The notes: generated by a model from the letters alone, not told the origin. DNA of 5,713 nucleotides from Nocardioidaceae bacterium (GCA_020438665.1 JAGQUE010000143.1:1-5713), one strand, 5' to 3'. Counted from the stretch's first letter, positions 1-5,713 are shown. Numbers and translations: made by a program.

Positions 1-2094
1 TCGAGCATGGACGACATCGATCCCGCCTGGGTCCCCGAGCCGTGGACCCCCGCCGACTCGCTGGCCTGGCTCAAGGCGATGGCCTGGGACCTGGAGGGCA
101 GCGCCTGGATCGAGCGGTTCCGCGTCCTCGCGGGCGTCAACCACACCCCGGCAGAAGTCGACGACATCGCCGGTGACTACCCCTATGACCAGCACGCGCC
201 GATCGTCACCCAAGGTGCGGTGCTCCACGACGTCTTCGACCCGGGCGCACCGGCCGCCAGCCGTGACGCGATCGGGAGGCCGGCCTATTCCCCGCGTGAG
301 CAGCGGGCGCTCGCGGCCGTCCACAGCGCGCTGGCCGCCGTCCCCGAGACGATGGGCCGCGGCTCCGGCATCGGCAGCAACTCCTGGGTGGTCAGCGGCG
401 AGCACACCGACACCGGGGCCCCGATCCTGGCCAACGACCCCCACCTGGGCGTGAGCCAGCCGGGAATCTGGGTCCAGATGGGGCTCCACTGCCGCGCCGT
501 CGACGACGACTGTCCGCTCGACGTGGCCGGCTTCACGTTCTCCGGGTTCCCCGGCGTGATCATCGGCCACAACGCCGACATCGCGTGGGGCTTCACCAAC
601 CTCGGTCCCGACGTCGCGGACTACTACCTCGAGCGGGTCGTCGACGGTGACCAGTGGCAGTACGGCAAGCAGCTGCGGCCGCTCGCCGTACGCCGTGAGG
701 TGATCAAGGTCCGGGGTGAGGACGACTTCGAGCTCATCGTGCGCCAGACCGACCACGGCCCGCTGCTGTCCGACGTGTCCAGCGACCTGAGCACGGTCGG
801 CGCCAACGCCGACATCGCGGGCGGCGGGACCGGCGACGGCAACATCGCGGTCGCGCTGCGGTGGACCGGCCTCCAGCCGACCACGACGGCCGACGCGGTG
901 TTCGAGATGAACACCGCCTCGGACTGGCCGGAGTTCCGCAAGGCCGCCGGCGACTTCGCCGTCCCGGCGCAGAACCTGGTGTACGCCGACACCGCCGGCC
1001 ACATCGGCTACCAGACCCCGGGGCTGATCCCGATCCGCAGGCCCGGCAACGACGGCACGGGTCCCGTCGAGGGGTGGAAGCCACGCAACGACTGGACGGG
1101 CGACTATGTCCCGTTCGCGGCCCTGCCGTCCGCCTATGACCCGGCCGAGGGCTTCATCGTGACCGCCAACCAGGCACCGATCGGCCCCGACTACCCGTTC
1201 TATCTCGGCGCCAGCTGGGACATGGGCTATCGCTCCCAGCGGATCCGCGACCTGCTCACGGTGATGCTCGAGGACGGCGGCACCGTGTCGGTCGAGGATA
1301 TGACCACGCTCCAGAACGACGACCTCAACCCGATGGCCGCGGTGCTCGTGCCGCACCTGCTCGAGATCGGTGACCTCGGCTCGCGCTACGACAACGACGG
1401 CCCCGACCTGCTCCGCACCTGGGACTTCACCGAGGCGCCGGACAGCGCGGCGGCCGCCTATTTCAATGCCGTCTGGGCCAACCTGCTGCGGCTGACCTTC
1501 CACGACGAGCTGCGCGAGGCCATCCAGCCCGACGGCGGCGACTTCTGGTTCGCGGCGGTCCAGCGGCTGCTCGACGAGCCCGACGACCCGTGGTGGGACG
1601 ATCGGGACACCGAGGACGTCCGCGAGACCCGCGATGACATCCTGCGCCAGGCGATGCTCGATGCGCGCGACGAGCTGACCCGGCGGATCGCGCGCGACGC
1701 CGAGGACTGGTCATGGGGCCGGCTGCACCGGATGAACCTCAAGGAGCAGACCCTCGGCAGCTCCGGGGTGGCCCCGCTGGAGTGGGTCTTCGACCGGCAG
1801 GGGATCCCGGTGTCGGGCGGGACGTCGATCGTCAATGCGACGTCCTGGAACGCCGCCGAGGACTACACGGTCACGGCGGCGCCGTCGATGCGGATGGTGG
1901 TGTCGCTGGCCGACTTCGACGACTCACGCTGGATCAACCTGACCGGTGTCTCGGGCCACCCGTTCGACAGCCATTACGCCGACCAGACCGCGCTGTGGGC
2001 CGACGGTCGGACGCTGCCCTGGGCGTTCTCGAGCGACGCGGTGCACAACGCCGGCGAGGACGTCCTCACCCTCCGGCCGGGGCCGGCAGACTGA
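1..2094 (+). CDS. Penicillin acylase (penicillin amidase) family protein, 5'-truncated by the window edge
   Basis: N-terminal-nucleophile hydrolase that cleaves an amide bond between an acyl chain and an amine. The family includes penicillin G, cephalosporin, aculeacin and N-acyl-homoserine-lactone acylases, usually exported and self-cleaved into alpha and beta chains. The frame is open to base 1, so the ATG at 7 is probably internal; signal peptide and early alpha chain are missing. Residues are counted from that ATG. The PEPWTPADSLAW stretch (11-22) is typical alpha chain. The cleavage site is Gly123/Ser124 in GSNSW, with Ser124 (codon 376-378) the predicted nucleophile and beta-chain Ser1. 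ANDPHL follows and puts His146 at beta position 23. Asn323 in PAQN fits the oxyanion-hole Asn. Later hallmarks are GHNADIAWGFTN, YADTAGHIGY, PSMRMVV and SGHPFDSHYADQ near the C-terminus. The beta chain of 572 residues is about normal for the family. No frameshift is seen. Family is certain; substrate is unknown. Confidence 0.95.
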   Translation, partial: SSMDDIDPAWVPEPWTPADSLAWLKAMAWDLEGSAWIERFRVLAGVNHTPAEVDDIAGDYPYDQHAPIVTQGAVLHDVFDPGAPAASRDAIGRPAYSPREQRALAAVHSALAAVPETMGRGSGIGSNSWVVSGEHTDTGAPILANDPHLGVSQPGIWVQMGLHCRAVDDDCPLDVAGFTFSGFPGVIIGHNADIAWGFTNLGPDVADYYLERVVDGDQWQYGKQLRPLAVRREVIKVRGEDDFELIVRQTDHGPLLSDVSSDLSTVGANADIAGGGTGDGNIAVALRWTGLQPTTTADAVFEMNTASDWPEFRKAAGDFAVPAQNLVYADTAGHIGYQTPGLIPIRRPGNDGTGPVEGWKPRNDWTGDYVPFAALPSAYDPAEGFIVTANQAPIGPDYPFYLGASWDMGYRSQRIRDLLTVMLEDGGTVSVEDMTTLQNDDLNPMAAVLVPHLLEIGDLGSRYDNDGPDLLRTWDFTEAPDSAAAAYFNAVWANLLRLTFHDELREAIQPDGGDFWFAAVQRLLDEPDDPWWDDRDTEDVRETRDDILRQAMLDARDELTRRIARDAEDWSWGRLHRMNLKEQTLGSSGVAPLEWVFDRQGIPVSGGTSIVNATSWNAAEDYTVTAAPSMRMVVSLADFDDSRWINLTGVSGHPFDSHYADQTALWADGRTLPWAFSSDAVHNAGEDVLTLRPGPAD
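376..378 (+). other. Predicted autocatalytic cleavage site and catalytic Ser of the acylase beta chain
   Basis: The codon AGC encodes the first Ser of SNSW directly after Gly. In penicillin acylases the precursor cuts itself before this Ser, which then serves as nucleophile and base through its free alpha-amino group. The His 22 residues downstream (codon 442-444, beta position 23) and the Asn in PAQN (codon 973-975) occupy the positions expected for active-site partners. This is assigned by motif only. Confidence 0.85.
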
Positions 2095-2704
2095 CCACGC
2101 GCGTCGGGGTCGCCGCCGCGGTCACCGGCCGGTCGTGCGGCTCCACCGGGACGTCGACGCCGAGCTCGTCGTCATAGACCAGCACGCAGGTGAACGTGCC
2201 GGTGGGCACCCGCGCCAGCGCCCGGTCATAGCATCCACCGCCCTTGCCGATCCGATAGCCCTGCCACGAGACCGCCATCGCCGGCACCAGCACGACGTCG
2301 GGCGTCGCGATCGCGTCGCGACCGAGCGGCGACGTGGTCGGCTCGAGCAGGCCGAACCGTGCCGCGGCCAGCGACTCCGGGCCCCCATAGACCGCCCAGT
2401 CCAGGTCGAGGTCACGCAGCGTGACCGGCAGCAGCACCCGCTTGCCGGCCTCGCGGAGCCGGTCGAGCAGCAGCGTCGTGCCGGGCTCGTTGCCCACGGA
2501 CACATAGGCCGCCACGGTCGCGGCCCGTCGTACGGCGGGGTGGGCGAGGAGCACCGCGGCGATCCCTTCCGCCGCTTCGCCGACTTCGGTGAGGGGGCGT
2601 CGGTGTCGCCCGGTGACAAGCTGGTCGCGCAGCGCAGTCTTGGCAAGGCGCGCTGGCGCAGCGGAGTTGTCGTCCGCGGAGGGGGACGATTGCAGGTCGG
2701 CCAC
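2066..2704 (-). CDS. 5-formyltetrahydrofolate cyclo-ligase (methenyl-THF synthetase)
   Basis: Cytoplasmic ATP-dependent enzyme converting 5-formyl-THF (folinate) to 5,10-methenyl-THF, returning the storage folate to one-carbon metabolism. The 212-residue product carries the family signature: AKTALR near residues 21-26, VSVGNEPGT (69-76, with the conserved Glu73), FGLLEP (117-122), the VLVPAMAV strand (138-145), the ATP-binding glycine loop RIGKGGGCYDR (151-161), and the C-terminal HDRPV (190-194). Usual length is about 190; the extra is a Ser/Ala-rich N-terminal tail of about 20 residues. The start is GTG at 2704: an in-frame TAG lies three codons upstream (2716-2714) and no other start codon precedes the conserved core. 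Only a weak AGG lies upstream, so translation may be leaderless. The stop at 2066-2068 lies inside the end of the convergent acylase gene. All five Tyr codons are TAT. Confidence 0.95.
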   Translation of the reverse strand: MADLQSSPSADDNSAAPARLAKTALRDQLVTGRHRRPLTEVGEAAEGIAAVLLAHPAVRRAATVAAYVSVGNEPGTTLLLDRLREAGKRVLLPVTLRDLDLDWAVYGGPESLAAARFGLLEPTTSPLGRDAIATPDVVLVPAMAVSWQGYRIGKGGGCYDRALARVPTGTFTCVLVYDDELGVDVPVEPHDRPVTAAATPTRVVSLPAPAGG

Positions 2705-2727
2705 CTGGCCAGCCTACGATCGGGGGT
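2705..2727. promoter_or_regulatory. Divergent intergenic region with overlapping candidate -10 elements
   Basis: This is the only non-coding gap between the cyclo-ligase and UGPase genes. Rightward, TACGAT (2715-2720) fits the actinobacterial TANNNT -10 box and ends 8 bases before the A of the ATG at 2728. Leftward, TAGGCT (reverse complement of 2711-2716) fits the same box and ends 6 bases before the GTG at 2704. The two boxes share the TA at 2715-2716. Both spacings would put the transcription start on the first base of the start codon, which suggests leaderless mRNAs. Candidate -35 elements are poor: TTGCAG at 2690-2695 (19-base spacer, rightward) and TGAACT from 2739 to 2734 (17-base spacer, leftward). 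CTGGCCAG (2705-2712) is a perfect 8-base palindrome. Assigned by eye, not by transcript data. Confidence 0.5.
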
Positions 2728-4110
2728 ATGGCTAGTTCAGGCTTGAACCGAGCTCGGGACAAGATGGCGGCAGCCGGGATCGACCCCGTGGCGATCGACG
2801 TGTTCGCCCACTACTTCCGACTGCTGGAGCACGGCGAGACCGGGATGATCCCCGAGGCGTCGATCGAGCCGCTGGCGATGGAGTCCCTGGCCGACGTCAC
2901 CGTCAGCGACGAGGACGCCGCGAAGGCGATCAGGACCACCGCGGTGGTCAAGCTGAACGGCGGCCTCGGCACCTCGATGGGCATGGACCGCGCCAAGTCG
3001 CTGCTGTGCGTCCGCAGCGGGCTCTCGTTCCTCGACATCATCGCCCGCCAGACGCTCCACCTGCGCGAGCGCTACGACGCGCCGCTGCCACTGATCTTCA
3101 TGAACTCTTTCCGCACCAGCGCCGACACGATGGATGCCCTGGCCCGCTATGAGGACCTGCCGGTCCCGGGCCTGCCGCTGGAGTTCCTCCAGAGTAAGGA
3201 GCCCAAGCTCCTCACCAAGGACCTCACCCCGGTGAGCTGGCCCAAGGACCCCGACCTCGAGTGGTGCCCGCCCGGTCACGGCGACATCTATCCCGCGATG
3301 GTCGGCACCGGCCTGCTCGACAAGCTCGCCGACGCCGGCTTCGAGCGGGTCTTCGTCTCCAACTCCGACAACCTCGGCGCCGTGCCGGACGCCCGGGTCG
3401 CCGGCTGGTTCGCGACCAGCGGGGCGCCGTTCGCGATCGAGGCGGTGCAGCGGACCGCGTCGGACAAGAAGGGCGGCCACTTCGCGCGTCGCAAGGCCGA
3501 CGGGCGCATCGTCCTGCGCGAGACCGCGCAGACCCCCGTCCACGACCAGCAGGCGCTGGCCGACCTGACGCGCCACCGCTATGCCAGCACCAACAACATC
3601 TGGTTCGACATCGCCGCGATGCGCGAGACGCTCGCCGCCCGTCAGGGCGTGCTCGGGCTGCCGCTGATCCGCAACGTCAAGAACGTCGACCCGGCCGACC
3701 GGACCTCGCCCGAAGTCATCCAGATCGAGACGGCGATCGGCGCCGCCATCGAGGTCTTCGAGGGTGCCCGCACCATCGAGGTCGGCCGCGACCGGTTCGT
3801 GCCGGTCAAGACGACCAACGACCTGCTGATCCTGCGCTCGGACGTCTATCGGCTGGGCCAGGACTTCGTGATGGACCAGGTCTCCGACGAGCTGCCCTAT
3901 GTCGAGCTCGACGCCGACTTCTACAAGTACGTCGTCGAGTTCGACAAGCGGTTCCCCGACGGGGCGCCCTCGCTGCGCAAGGCGTCGTCGTTCAAGGTCG
4001 AGGGCGACTGGACCTTCGGCCACGGCGTCGAGGTGGTCGGTGACGTCGAGCTCGACAAGGAGGCCGGTGCCCAGCGCGTCGCCGAGGGAACGGTCCTGTC
4101 GGATGGCTGA
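2728..4110 (+). CDS. UTP--glucose-1-phosphate uridylyltransferase, eukaryote-like UDPGP family
   Basis: Makes UDP-glucose and pyrophosphate from UTP and glucose 1-phosphate in the cytoplasm, feeding glycan, glycolipid and sugar-nucleotide synthesis. The 460-residue protein has the UDPGP-family motifs in order: nucleotide-binding loop KLNGGLGTSMGMDRAKS (75-91, with Lys90), NSFRTSADT (126-134), WCPPGHGDIY (179-188), SNSDNLGA (211-218), KKGGH (247-251), STNNIW (287-292), and FVPVKTTNDLL (358-367) with the conserved Lys361. A short C-terminal stretch (about 420-460) resembles the start of the left-handed beta-helix domain. This is not the roughly 300-residue bacterial GalU family, so no galU symbol is given. 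The ATG at 2728 was chosen because a -10 box ends just upstream and the N-terminal helix matches the family; the next ATG (2764) would cut into that helix. The end overlaps moeA by 8 bases. Rare AT-ending codons cluster in the first ten codons. A related UDP-sugar pyrophosphorylase specificity cannot be excluded. Confidence 0.94.
   Translation: MASSGLNRARDKMAAAGIDPVAIDVFAHYFRLLEHGETGMIPEASIEPLAMESLADVTVSDEDAAKAIRTTAVVKLNGGLGTSMGMDRAKSLLCVRSGLSFLDIIARQTLHLRERYDAPLPLIFMNSFRTSADTMDALARYEDLPVPGLPLEFLQSKEPKLLTKDLTPVSWPKDPDLEWCPPGHGDIYPAMVGTGLLDKLADAGFERVFVSNSDNLGAVPDARVAGWFATSGAPFAIEAVQRTASDKKGGHFARRKADGRIVLRETAQTPVHDQQALADLTRHRYASTNNIWFDIAAMRETLAARQGVLGLPLIRNVKNVDPADRTSPEVIQIETAIGAAIEVFEGARTIEVGRDRFVPVKTTNDLLILRSDVYRLGQDFVMDQVSDELPYVELDADFYKYVVEFDKRFPDGAPSLRKASSFKVEGDWTFGHGVEVVGDVELDKEAGAQRVAEGTVLSDG
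2735..2748. repeat. Inverted repeat GTTCA-N4-TGAAC at the 5' end of the UGPase gene
   Basis: Perfect 5-base arms (2735-2739 and 2744-2748) are separated by GGCT. The repeat lies in codons 3-7 of the UGPase gene and overlaps the candidate -35 position of the leftward cyclo-ligase promoter. It could be an operator half-site pair, a small hairpin at the start of a leaderless mRNA, or chance. The arms point the opposite way from an actinobacterial LexA box (GAAC-N4-GTTC). Confidence 0.35.
4084..4110 (+). promoter_or_regulatory. Translational coupling junction, UGPase gene into moeA
   Basis: The moeA ATG (4103-4105) precedes the UGPase stop TGA (4108-4110), giving an 8-base overlap, ATGGCTGA. The nearest Shine-Dalgarno-like sequence is GAGGGA at 4084-4089, with a 13-base gap that is long for independent initiation. 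Ribosomes ending the first gene probably restart on moeA, fixing the two proteins in ratio. No other ATG or GTG in the moeA frame lies nearby upstream. Confidence 0.6.
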
Positions 4111-5353
4111 GACCCCGGCTGGCGCGCCTCCCGAGGACCAGGGCCTCCTCTCGATCGAGTGGCTCGTGGAGCGGATCCTCGACACGGTCCGCGAGCTGCC
4201 GCCGATGCCGCAGCCGCTGATGGACACGCTGGGGCTGGCGTGCGCCGAGGACGTGCACTCCCCGATCGACCTGCCGCGCTTCGACAACTCCGCGATGGAC
4301 GGCTACGCCGTCGTGCACGCCGACGTCGCCGACGCCTCCGAGGACGCGCCGGTCACACTCCCGGTCATCGGCGAGATCGGCGCCGGCCAGGCCAATCTCT
4401 TCGCGATGTCGCCCGGGTCGGCGGTCAAGATCATGACCGGTGCCCCGGTGCCGGCCGGGTGCGACGCAGTCGTCCCCTATGAGTGGACCGACCGTGGCGT
4501 GGCGCGGGTCGAGATCACCCGGGCCCCCAAGCCTGGCGGCAGCATCCGTCGCGCCGGTGAGGATGTCCGCGAGGGTGACCTCCTCATCGCCCGCGACACC
4601 GTGCTGGGGCCCCGCCACCTCGGCCTGCTCGCCAACGTGGGCCGCTCGACGGTGCTGACCCGGCCGCGGCCCCGCGTGGTGGTCATCTCGACGGGGTCGG
4701 AGCTGCGCGACGCCGGCACCGAGCTGTCGCGCGACTCGATCTATGACGGCAACTCCTATCTCATCGCCGCCGCGGCCCGCGCTGCCGGCGCGATCGCCTA
4801 TCGGGTCGGCATCGTTCCCGACGAGCCGCGGGCGTTCCTCGACGCCTTGTCCGACCAGCTGGTGCGAGCCGATCTCGTCGTCACCTCCGGGGGTGTCAGC
4901 CAGGGCGACTTCGACGTCGTCAAGGAGGCGCTCCAGCCTCTCGGCACCGTCTGGTTCGGCAAGATCGCGATGCAGCCCGGCAAGCCGCAGGGTTTCGGGG
5001 TCGTCGGCGAGGACGAGACCCCGATCTTCACGCTGCCCGGCAACCCCGTGTCGTCCTACATCTCCTTCGAGACCTTCGTGCTGCCGGCGCTGCGCAAGAT
5101 GATGGGCAAGCAGCCCTACCAGCGCCCGGTGGCCACGATGCGGCTGACCCGGGGGATCACCTCGCCCGTGGCGCGCCGCCAGTTCGTCAGGGCGACCTAT
5201 GACGTCCGCAGCGTCACGCCGGTCGGCGGCTATGGCTCCCACCTCGCGGGCGACCTGGCCCAGGCCAACGCGCTCGTCGTCGTGCCCGAGGACGTCACCG
5301 CGGTCGGCGCGGGGGAGCAGGTCGAGGTGCTCAAGCTCGACGAGGACTTCTGA
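4103..5353 (+). CDS. moeA: Molybdopterin molybdotransferase MoeA (gephyrin-like, Glp)
   Basis: Catalyses the last common step of molybdenum cofactor synthesis: inserting molybdate into adenylated molybdopterin and releasing AMP. The 416-residue length is normal (E. coli MoeA has 411). Domains in order: linker and domain II (about 15-180) with the DNSAMDGYAV motif, whose Asp66 aligns with the essential E. coli Asp59; KIMTGAPVPAGCDAVV (109-124) and GEDV (152-155); the MoCF-binding domain (about 190-335) with VVVISTGSEL (192-201), IYDGNSYL, TSGGVSQGDFD (261-271), MQPGKPQG (290-297) and LPGNPVSS (311-318); and the C-terminal beta domain (about 343-412). The start ATG overlaps the upstream stop and leaves a short 14-residue lead before the first family helix. 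It is the middle gene of the UGPase-moeA-moaC operon. No key residue is missing. Actinobacteria often carry several MoeA paralogues, so the exact paralogue cannot be named. Confidence 0.97.
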   Translation: MAETPAGAPPEDQGLLSIEWLVERILDTVRELPPMPQPLMDTLGLACAEDVHSPIDLPRFDNSAMDGYAVVHADVADASEDAPVTLPVIGEIGAGQANLFAMSPGSAVKIMTGAPVPAGCDAVVPYEWTDRGVARVEITRAPKPGGSIRRAGEDVREGDLLIARDTVLGPRHLGLLANVGRSTVLTRPRPRVVVISTGSELRDAGTELSRDSIYDGNSYLIAAAARAAGAIAYRVGIVPDEPRAFLDALSDQLVRADLVVTSGGVSQGDFDVVKEALQPLGTVWFGKIAMQPGKPQGFGVVGEDETPIFTLPGNPVSSYISFETFVLPALRKMMGKQPYQRPVATMRLTRGITSPVARRQFVRATYDVRSVTPVGGYGSHLAGDLAQANALVVVPEDVTAVGAGEQVEVLKLDEDF

Positions 5354-5357
5354 GAGG
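5352..5357 (+). promoter_or_regulatory. Shine-Dalgarno site of moaC
   Basis: GAGAGG overlaps the moeA stop codon (TGA 5351-5353) and lies 9 bases before the moaC ATG at 5367. This is the clearest ribosome binding site in the window and fixes the moaC start. Its overlap with the moeA stop suggests linked translation of the two genes. Confidence 0.75.
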
Positions 5358-5366
5358 CTGTCACCC

Positions 5367-5713
5367 ATGGACCGCCTGACCCATGTGGACGAGACCGGGG
5401 CGGCGCGCATGGTCGACGTGTCCGGCAAGGCCGTCACCGCGCGTACGGCGGTCGCGACCGGCCGGGTGCTCGTCGCGCCGCGCGTGGTCGAGCTGTTGCG
5501 CGGGGAGGGCGTGCCCAAGGGCGACGCCCTGGCGGTGGCCCGCATCGCGGGGATCATGGGGGCCAAGCAGACGCCGGCGCTGATCCCGCTGTGCCACCCG
5601 CTGGCGCTGTCGTCGGTCACCGTCGACCTTGCCGTCGCCGACGACGCGGTCGAGATCCGCGCGACGGTGACCACCACCGACCGCACGGGTGTCGAGATGG
5701 AGGCGCTGACCGC
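5367..5713 (+). CDS. moaC: Cyclic pyranopterin monophosphate synthase MoaC, 3'-truncated by the window edge
   Basis: Converts the GTP-derived 3',8-cyclo intermediate made by MoaA into cyclic pyranopterin monophosphate, the first stable precursor of the molybdenum cofactor. The frame stays open to the window end and gives 115 complete residues of a family that is usually about 160 long, so some 45 residues lie outside. Visible hallmarks are LTHVDETGAARMVDVSGK (4-21), VPKGDALAVARIAGIMGAK (49-67) with Lys51, IPLCHPL (73-79) with His77, and DRTGVEMEALT (105-115). Lys51 and His77 fall at the same numbers as in E. coli MoaC, which supports the ATG at 5367. The C-terminal Asp/Lys catalytic pair (Asp128/Lys131 in E. 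coli) is beyond the edge and cannot be checked. The start follows moeA by 13 bases with a good ribosome binding site. Confidence 0.96.
   Translation, partial: MDRLTHVDETGAARMVDVSGKAVTARTAVATGRVLVAPRVVELLRGEGVPKGDALAVARIAGIMGAKQTPALIPLCHPLALSSVTVDLAVADDAVEIRATVTTTDRTGVEMEALT

Noticed and set aside
7..9. ATG at 7 as the true start of the acylase gene
   Set aside because: The frame is open to base 1, no ribosome site can be seen, and the family needs a signal peptide and a longer alpha chain before the conserved PEPWTPADSLAW segment.
2073..2086. CCGGCC-GG-GGCCGG inverted repeat near the acylase stop, considered as a terminator
   Set aside because: The loop would be only two bases at full stem length, no T run follows, and it lies inside coding sequence of G/C-rich DNA where such repeats are common.
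1946..2746. Open frame of 266 codons on the + strand across the cyclo-ligase gene
   Set aside because: It runs antisense to the cyclo-ligase, whose ATP-binding loop and other motifs are intact, and its product is an Arg/His-rich composition artefact.
2735..2748. LexA (SOS) box
   Set aside because: The arms are GTTCA then TGAAC, the reverse of the GAAC-N4-GTTC arrangement of actinobacterial LexA sites.
2737..4287. Long open frame (516 codons) on the - strand opposite the UGPase gene
   Set aside because: It is antisense to a gene with clear family motifs. Its translation is a low-complexity Gly/Asp/Arg/Val mix with no recognisable domain, as expected when stop codons are rare in the antisense frame of G/C-ending codons.
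3992..5686. Long open frame (564 codons) on the - strand opposite moeA and moaC
   Set aside because: Same reason: it lies wholly against two well-supported genes, is rich in Arg/Gly/Ala/Asp without motifs, and has no credible ribosome site or promoter.

Overview
The window is chromosomal-looking DNA from a high-GC actinobacterium. Third codon positions are almost all G or C, GTG is used as a start, and the gene order 5-formyl-THF cyclo-ligase (reverse) / UDP-glucose pyrophosphorylase / moeA matches the Mycobacterium tuberculosis Rv0992c-Rv0993-Rv0994 neighbourhood as I recall it. A Nocardioides-like member of the Propionibacteriales is my best guess, but the genus is inference only. The window is fully coding: five genes, two of them cut by the window ends, and no gene-free stretch longer than 23 bases. 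I see no mobile element, CRISPR array, tRNA or rRNA.

Layout. Bases 1-2094 (+) hold the last ~700 codons of an Ntn-hydrolase penicillin-acylase-family enzyme, including the self-processing serine. Bases 2066-2704 (-) encode 5-formyltetrahydrofolate cyclo-ligase, converging on the acylase gene with a 29-base overlap of the 3' ends. A 23-base divergent gap (2705-2727) follows. From there 2728-4110 (+) encodes a UTP--glucose-1-phosphate uridylyltransferase of the eukaryote-like UDPGP family, 4103-5353 (+) encodes MoeA (molybdopterin molybdotransferase), and 5367-5713 (+) encodes the first 115 residues of MoaC (cyclic pyranopterin monophosphate synthase). The moaC gene runs off the right edge.

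How the genes work together. The three right-hand genes form a tight operon: an 8-base overlap between the UGPase gene and moeA, and a 13-base gap with a good ribosome binding site before moaC. MoaC acts early (GTP-derived intermediate to cPMP) and MoeA acts last (molybdate insertion) in molybdenum cofactor synthesis. The first gene makes UDP-glucose and has no direct biochemical link to the cofactor, so its place in the operon looks like shared expression. The cyclo-ligase recycles 5-formyl-THF into the folate pool and is transcribed away from the operon, apparently from overlapping divergent -10 elements. The acylase is a separate unit whose substrate cannot be told from the sequence.

I do not see an undescribed biological system here; most of the window is ordinary housekeeping metabolism. 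The points most worth a second look are the eukaryote-like UGPase in the slot held by a bacterial GalU in mycobacteria, a Tyr-specific preference for TAT codons in an otherwise G/C-ending codon set, and the compact divergent promoter with its rare-codon patch and inverted repeat.
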